A stretch of DNA of 64,000 nt from Saccharum officinarum (lineage: Eukaryota; Streptophyta; Magnoliopsida; Poales; Poaceae): NCBI GenBank assembly GCA_020631735.1, contig CM036168.1, positions 99,056,932-99,120,931 on the forward strand, given 5' to 3'. A program made the translations under genes and the position numbers. This document shows, in pieces, positions 59,582 to 64,000 of this stretch; positions within the stretch are counted from its first letter, which is position 1; the number at the start of each line of letters is the position of its first letter. Below the pieces are notes generated by a model. The model made no database searches, was not told the origin of the DNA, and worked only from the letters and a program-made list of their open reading frames with translations.

Positions 59582-61582
59582 TCATCCACTTTTTGATGGT
59601 ACCCAAACAAGTTTGGGTCCTCTCAAGTTAGGAGCAACATACTTAGGCAAAGCCTTAGTATGGGTAGCGGGATGTTTTGCAATTCCAACCAATGAGGTAC
59701 CATTGCCATCCTTTCTAAGCATGTTAGTATTATTAATTGAACTAGGCTTAGAATTATTACCTAGGGGACATGAATGAGCCATGTGTCCCCTTTCCCGGCA
59801 TGAATAGCATCTTCTCTTTGGTTGAGCCTTTTCTTTCTTGCTCATGTGATGCTCTTCATTGCCTTGCCTCTCATGAGTTGCTTGAGCCTTCTTCTCAAGC
59901 TTGGTAGGACACCCCGAGGCAAAGTGTCCCATATCTTCACACTTGAAGCACTTGATGTGAGCCAAATCTCTCTTCTTATCTTGAATCTTGCTCATCATCT
60001 TGGCATCTTGGATTTGCATTGGATGCCTTCCTCTTCCACCCCTTCTTGTTTTCTTTTTCTTCTTCTTCATCAAGTCACCATCATCTCCATGGTTGATCTT
60101 GATTTGCTCTTGGGGTGTCTTCTTTTGCTCAACTAGTGGCTTTGGTTGAGGCTCTTTTTGTTGCTTCACTAGTTTCTTGGTTGGGCACGTTGAGGTGAGA
60201 TGACCCCAAGTGCGACACTTGAAGCACTTGACATGCTTGAGCCTCTCTTCTTCTTTCTTCAACTTGAGCTTTTCTTCATTTGGGCAACCATTTGCAATAT
60301 GTCCCATTTCATGGCATTTAAAGCACATAAAATGAGAGAGCTTCTTTTGTTCTTGCTTCTTCATTTTCTTGCCCTTGTTCTTGTTGAAGCCAATGCCACT
60401 CTTGTCACCATAGCTTCTTTGAGTCTTTATCATGTGCTCAAAGGTGACTTTTGAGTTGTAGCACCTCTCTAACTTGTTGCTCAATTTCTTCACTTCACTT
60501 TTGAGCTCATTGTTCTCCTTCAAAATGTTAATCTCACAAGACATAGAAGTAGAACAAGCATATATATGTGAAGAACATGGCATATCTAATAAGTCATCAC
60601 AAGAGGTGGATACATGCTTTCTCCCTACATCACATGGGTTAGTCACATTTTGCAATTGATCATTTGATCCATGTGATGAGCTCTCATTATTTTTAATTTT
60701 CTTTAAAAACATCTTAATGAGAGAAGCATGTTTTTCTAACAATTCCTCATGAGATGCAAGTACTTTCTCATGAGTCAACATTAGCTTCTCATGTGAAGAT
60801 TTAAGATCATCAAGTAAGCTCTTATGTTCTTCACATGAGTTCTTTAGAAAAGAGTTTTCATTTTCTAATTTCATTGTTTTAGCTTCCTCATTTTCTAAAG
60901 ACATGTTCATGCTAGCAAGTCTACTAACAAGCTCATCATATGAATCAACATGGTCAATCACATTATCATTTGATACCTTTGTGTCACTTAGTGACATGAA
61001 GCAATGTGATGTAGTGGATGGGCTTGTAGTAGCATCATCAAGGCCCGAGCATGAACCAACGTTGTCACCATCAAGTGTGCTTGGGGTAGAAACATCACTT
61101 GCAACACTTGATGCATCACCACCATCCTTGTCAAGTGAACTTGTGGTAGATCGATCATCATCATCACTTGACCATGAGGTGGAGCAATCCTCCACAACCA
61201 TCGTGTTGTGGTCATGCTCAACATCATCACGTGCAACCTCCTTGGGCTTGACATCATCGTCATCATCGGTGATAGCTCCATACTTTTCATTGAGATAGGC
61301 CCATATCTCATGAGCGGATTTGAGGTCCATGATCTTACCAAAGATGCTATCATCCAAAGATCTATACATGATGTTAGTAGCTTGGATGTCAAGATCTAGG
61401 CATTTCTCTTGTGCTTGAGTTAGATTATCTTCATCCAACACATGAGAAAAGCCTACATCTACCATCCACCACATTTGAGGGCAAATAAACTTAAAATTGC
61501 ATATCATCCAATTTTTCCATCGTGCAAAGTGTGTGCCATCAAACATGTGAGGACAATCAACATCTAGTCCATATTCCGCCAT
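59582..61582 (-). CDS. Copia-type gag with four zinc knuckles
   Basis: An intact 666-residue ORF. The start is the ATG at 61580-61582 (MAEYGLDVDCPHMFDGTHF), because bases further upstream belong to the primer site and LTR. Residues about 10-105 match the UBN2/gag-polypeptide type of Copia elements (FDGTHFARWK, SAHEIWAYLNEKYG). An acidic Ser/Asp linker and a coiled coil follow (about 215-300). Four CX2CX4HX4C knuckles lie at about 60283-60327, 60183-60228, 59908-59951 and 59764-59810 (CFKCHEMGHIANGC, CFKCRTWGHLTSTC, CFKCEDMGHFASGC, CYSCRERGHMAHSC), with Lys-rich spacers. The end reads GPKLVWVPSKSG then stop, where autonomous relatives continue toward protease. It would form particles and bind RNA, with enzymes supplied by a partner element. 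Confidence 0.9.
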   Translation of the reverse strand: MAEYGLDVDCPHMFDGTHFARWKNWMICNFKFICPQMWWMVDVGFSHVLDEDNLTQAQEKCLDLDIQATNIMYRSLDDSIFGKIMDLKSAHEIWAYLNEKYGAITDDDDDVKPKEVARDDVEHDHNTMVVEDCSTSWSSDDDDRSTTSSLDKDGGDASSVASDVSTPSTLDGDNVGSCSGLDDATTSPSTTSHCFMSLSDTKVSNDNVIDHVDSYDELVSRLASMNMSLENEEAKTMKLENENSFLKNSCEEHKSLLDDLKSSHEKLMLTHEKVLASHEELLEKHASLIKMFLKKIKNNESSSHGSNDQLQNVTNPCDVGRKHVSTSCDDLLDMPCSSHIYACSTSMSCEINILKENNELKSEVKKLSNKLERCYNSKVTFEHMIKTQRSYGDKSGIGFNKNKGKKMKKQEQKKLSHFMCFKCHEMGHIANGCPNEEKLKLKKEEERLKHVKCFKCRTWGHLTSTCPTKKLVKQQKEPQPKPLVEQKKTPQEQIKINHGDDGDLMKKKKKKTRRGGRGRHPMQIQDAKMMSKIQDKKRDLAHIKCFKCEDMGHFASGCPTKLEKKAQATHERQGNEEHHMSKKEKAQPKRRCYSCRERGHMAHSCPLGNNSKPSSINNTNMLRKDGNGTSLVGIAKHPATHTKALPKYVAPNLRGPKLVWVPSKSG

Positions 61583-61619
61583 CCTCTCGGGTCGGTGAAG
61601 ACCACAAATGAGAGACCGG

Positions 61620-61631
61620 GCTCCGATACCA
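61620..61631 (-). other. Primer binding site of the gag-only element
   Basis: The minus strand reads TGGTATCGGAGC, one base different from the usual initiator-Met site TGGTATCAGAGC. It lies two bases after the LTR end CCCAACA. Confidence 0.9.
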
Positions 61632-62716
61632 ATTGTTGGGTCGAGATGGCGACTAGAGGGGGGGGGGTGAATAGTCCTTTCTAAAAATAATCGCGTCGGC
61701 AAACCGAAACAAATGCGGAATTAAAACTATCGGTCTAGCCAAGACTACACCCCTCTATCTAAGTTCACAAGCACCTCACAAAGATCCTAATTATATAACT
61801 AAGGTACTTTCCTTAGCAAGAGCTCTCCTAAACAATTCTAGAGCAAGGTCACACAAACCTATGCACTAGTACTTTAGCCAAGCCGGGGAGCTCCTACACA
61901 ATTCTAGTAAGCAAAAGCACGAAGCCACCTATGCTCACTAGCAATGCTCAATAGCAAGGCAACTAATGCCAAACTAGAGAGCGCAAATTACTTAGCTACA
62001 CAAACTAAGCAATATGACTAACAAGGTTACACAAACCAAATTAGCCACGCAATGGGAGCTACTTCTATGCTACACAAGCAAGAAGGTAACTAGCTAACTA
62101 CACAAGCAAACTAGTTACAAGAGCAACTACACAAGCACAAGTATATGAAAGTAAATACAAGCTTGTGAATCGAAAGCAAACCACCGAGAAGATGTACACA
62201 ATGTTGACACGGCGGTTTTTCACCGAGGTTCACTTGGTTGCCACCAAGCTAGTCCCCGTTGTGGCGATACACCCACTTGATGGATCACGAGCTAATTGAC
62301 TATCAAGAGTCAAACCCTCAGCGGGTGCCGCACATCCACTCTCAAGATGGGGATCCTCCAAGCCACGAGCTTTACTAGAGTTGCTCTTCGCGATCCCCGC
62401 GGGGTGAGCACAATCCCCCTCACAAATCCTCCTCCGGAGCCACGCACAATCTCCACGCGTGCTTCAACGGAGTCGCAAGCCACCAAGCCGTCTAGGAGGT
62501 GGCAACCTCCAAGAGTAACAAGCACCACCGGCTTGCAACACGATCACCTAGTGCCACTCGATGCAATCCTCTCGATGCAACGCACTAGAATCACTCTCTC
62601 ACTCGATCCGATGAACACTATCAAGCATGAGTGAGTTAGAGGGCTTCCAAGCACTACCACACAAGTCACAAAGACTATAGTGTGCTCAGCTATCGGCCAC
62701 AGCCGACCAAGGCCTC

Positions 62717-62724
62717 TATTTATA
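62717..62724 (-). promoter_or_regulatory. TATA box in the 5' LTR of the gag-only element
   Basis: TATAAATA on the minus strand in the context GGTTATAAATAGAGGCC. It lies about 50 bases downstream of the CG-rich cluster and about 1.1 kb upstream of the gag start. This is the copy expected to drive the element's RNA. Confidence 0.75.
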
Positions 62725-62775
62725 ACCCCACAGTCAAATAGAGCCGTTACCCCTTCACTGGGTAAATTTCGGGAC

Positions 62776-63257
62776 GACCGGACGCGCCGGTCGTAACTGA
62801 CCGGACGCGCTCAGCCGCGTCCGATGCTCCAACGGTCACTGACCCCAACGGTCAAAACAACGACCGGACGCGCTTCTCAAAACGACCGGACGCGCCGGTC
62901 CCGATGACCGGACGCGCTGGTCCAACTGACCGGACGCGCTGGTCGCTCAACGGCTATCTGCGAAACAATGACCGGACGCGCTCCTCGCAACGACCGGACG
63001 CGACAGTACCCGCGTCCGGTGTGAGTCCAGTAAGCTCCTTTGATGATCGGACGCGTCCGATCATGTATGACCGGACGCGCCTCGCGTCCGATGTCCTCTG
63101 CGAACCTCCGTTCCTTCTGGCGGAAGACCGGACGCGCCGGTCCCGCTAGTGATCGGACGCGCCGGTAGCAAACCCTAGCCCGCGCCTTGCTGTACTGACC
63201 GGACGCGCCGGTCATACCGAGACCGCGTCCGGTGCAGCGTCCGGTGCAGCGTCCGAT
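62776..63257. repeat. Cluster of CGGACGCG repeats in the 5' LTR
   Basis: Same thirteen CGGACGCG and five inverse copies as at 54958-55433, conserved in number and order. Confidence 0.92.
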
Positions 63258-64000
63258 CACCTCTGTGACTTCCGTTCGCCTCCGTTTCTTTTCCGACTTC
63301 AGGCGCAATAGAAAGTAGGCTTTTCACTTCTCCAAAAAGCGCCGAATCCCGCCTCGCAAGCTCGGCGGGAGGGAGAGAGGAACCCAAACCCCTCTCTACC
63401 GCTTAAACTCCACCGCCTTCGCAAATGTGCTAACACCACCAAGTGTACACCACCATGTGCATGTGTGTTAGCATTTCACAATCATTTTACCGAAGGAGTT
63501 AACCACTCAACTTGCCACGCCACTCGATCCTAGCAACGATGCATAGTTAGATCACACGAGTGGCACTAGATGACCGATATGCAAACAAGTTTGCCCCTCT
63601 TGATAGTACGGCCATCTATCCTAAACCCGGTCATAAACTTCTCTACACACCTATGACCGGTGAAATGGAAATGCCCTAGGTTATACCTTTGCCTTGCGCA
63701 TTCCACTCCATCTCCTCCGACGTTGATGCAACACATGCACCAACCATATCACAAATGATATGATCCACTTCACATCATCATGTGACCTTGGTCCATCGAT
63801 CTTGACCTCACTTGCTCTTCACCGTTGCCTCGGTCCATCGGCGCCAAGTCTTGCTCAAGCTTCACCACCTCGCGGTCCATCGCTCCAAAGCCTCCGACTT
63901 GCCCTTCACACTTGCAACCGGTCCGTCGAGCCAAGCCTCATCTTGATCTTTGCCATCATGGCCACATGACTCCATGTCATGTCTCATATGCAATGAGCTC

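Larger units (their letters stand above)
54275..64000 (-). mobile_element. Gag-only LTR element, TR-GAG-like, incomplete at both ends
   Basis: Two LTR copies (54275-56279 and 61634-64000) flank a 5.35-kb interior with polypurine tract, gag and primer site in the right order for a minus-strand element. There is no protease, integrase or RT. Structure fits the non-autonomous TR-GAG class described in plants, and the gag points to a Copia origin. The left LTR loses about 455 bp to the gap. The right one runs about 106 bp past the window by comparison. No target duplication can therefore be checked. Confidence 0.85.
61634..64000 (-). repeat. 5' LTR of the gag-only element (cut by the window end)
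   Basis: The minus strand ends CGACCCAACA at 61634. By alignment to the other LTR the full length is about 2.47 kb. It contains the second CG-rich cluster and TATA box, and would drive gag. Confidence 0.92.

Noticed and set aside
54275..64000. Second false duplication (54275-56279 against 62089-64000)
   Set aside because: Primer site, polypurine tract and gag lie between the copies in the right order and orientation, so they are LTRs of one element.

Overview
The window is plant nuclear DNA, most likely from a grass (probably panicoid; species cannot be told from sequence). It is intergenic and made almost entirely of nested, mostly dead retrotransposons. I found no host gene, tRNA, rRNA or CRISPR array that I can support. 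Evidence for a grass: Ty3/gypsy chromovirus and Tat-lineage elements, multi-kilobase LTRs, an RTE-type LINE ending in a TTG tail, a short hAT derivative, and a gag-only Copia-like element.

Two 100-N gaps (14642-14741 and 54175-54274) split the window into three contigs. Contig 1 (1-14641) is almost base-for-base the same as 15695-30341 of contig 2. The differences are mostly single-base homopolymer indels that become dense near the contig end, so this looks like one locus placed twice in the scaffold. Features in 1-14641 should be read as copies of those in 15695-30341.

Contig 2, left to right: a 5'-truncated RTE LINE (14742-16163); about 2.9 kb of unassigned sequence with exon-like scraps (16164-19098); a short-LTR gypsy element here called G1 (LTR, primer site, gag, RT scrap; 19099-25425), split by a 4.2-kb solo LTR called S1 (20520-24749); then a chromovirus called T1 in minus orientation, with a 5.2-kb 3' LTR (25426-30604, itself carrying a hAT derivative) and pol (30639-33594). 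T1 pol is broken by a solo LTR called A (33600-53907, duplication catag on both sides). A is broken in turn by a Tat-lineage element called B (38019-52792, duplication catgt on both sides). T1 resumes for 83 bp (53908-53990) before another B-type LTR and the gap. Inferred order of insertion is G1, then S1 and T1, then A into T1, then B into A.

Element B is the richest. Gag, protease, RT, RNase H, a second archaeal-type RNase H and integrase lie on the minus strand. An accessory gene lies on the plus strand between pol and the 3' LTR, with its own TATA box and three in-phase GT-AG introns. A 498-bp tandem repeat lies between that gene and the 3' LTR, and a 50-bp minisatellite lies in the LTR itself.

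Contig 3 (54275-64000) is one minus-strand element with LTRs of about 2.5 kb and a single intact 666-codon gag with four zinc knuckles, but no pol. Its LTRs carry a dense CG-rich repeat cluster directly upstream of a TATA box. It resembles the non-autonomous TR-GAG class and would need enzymes from another element.
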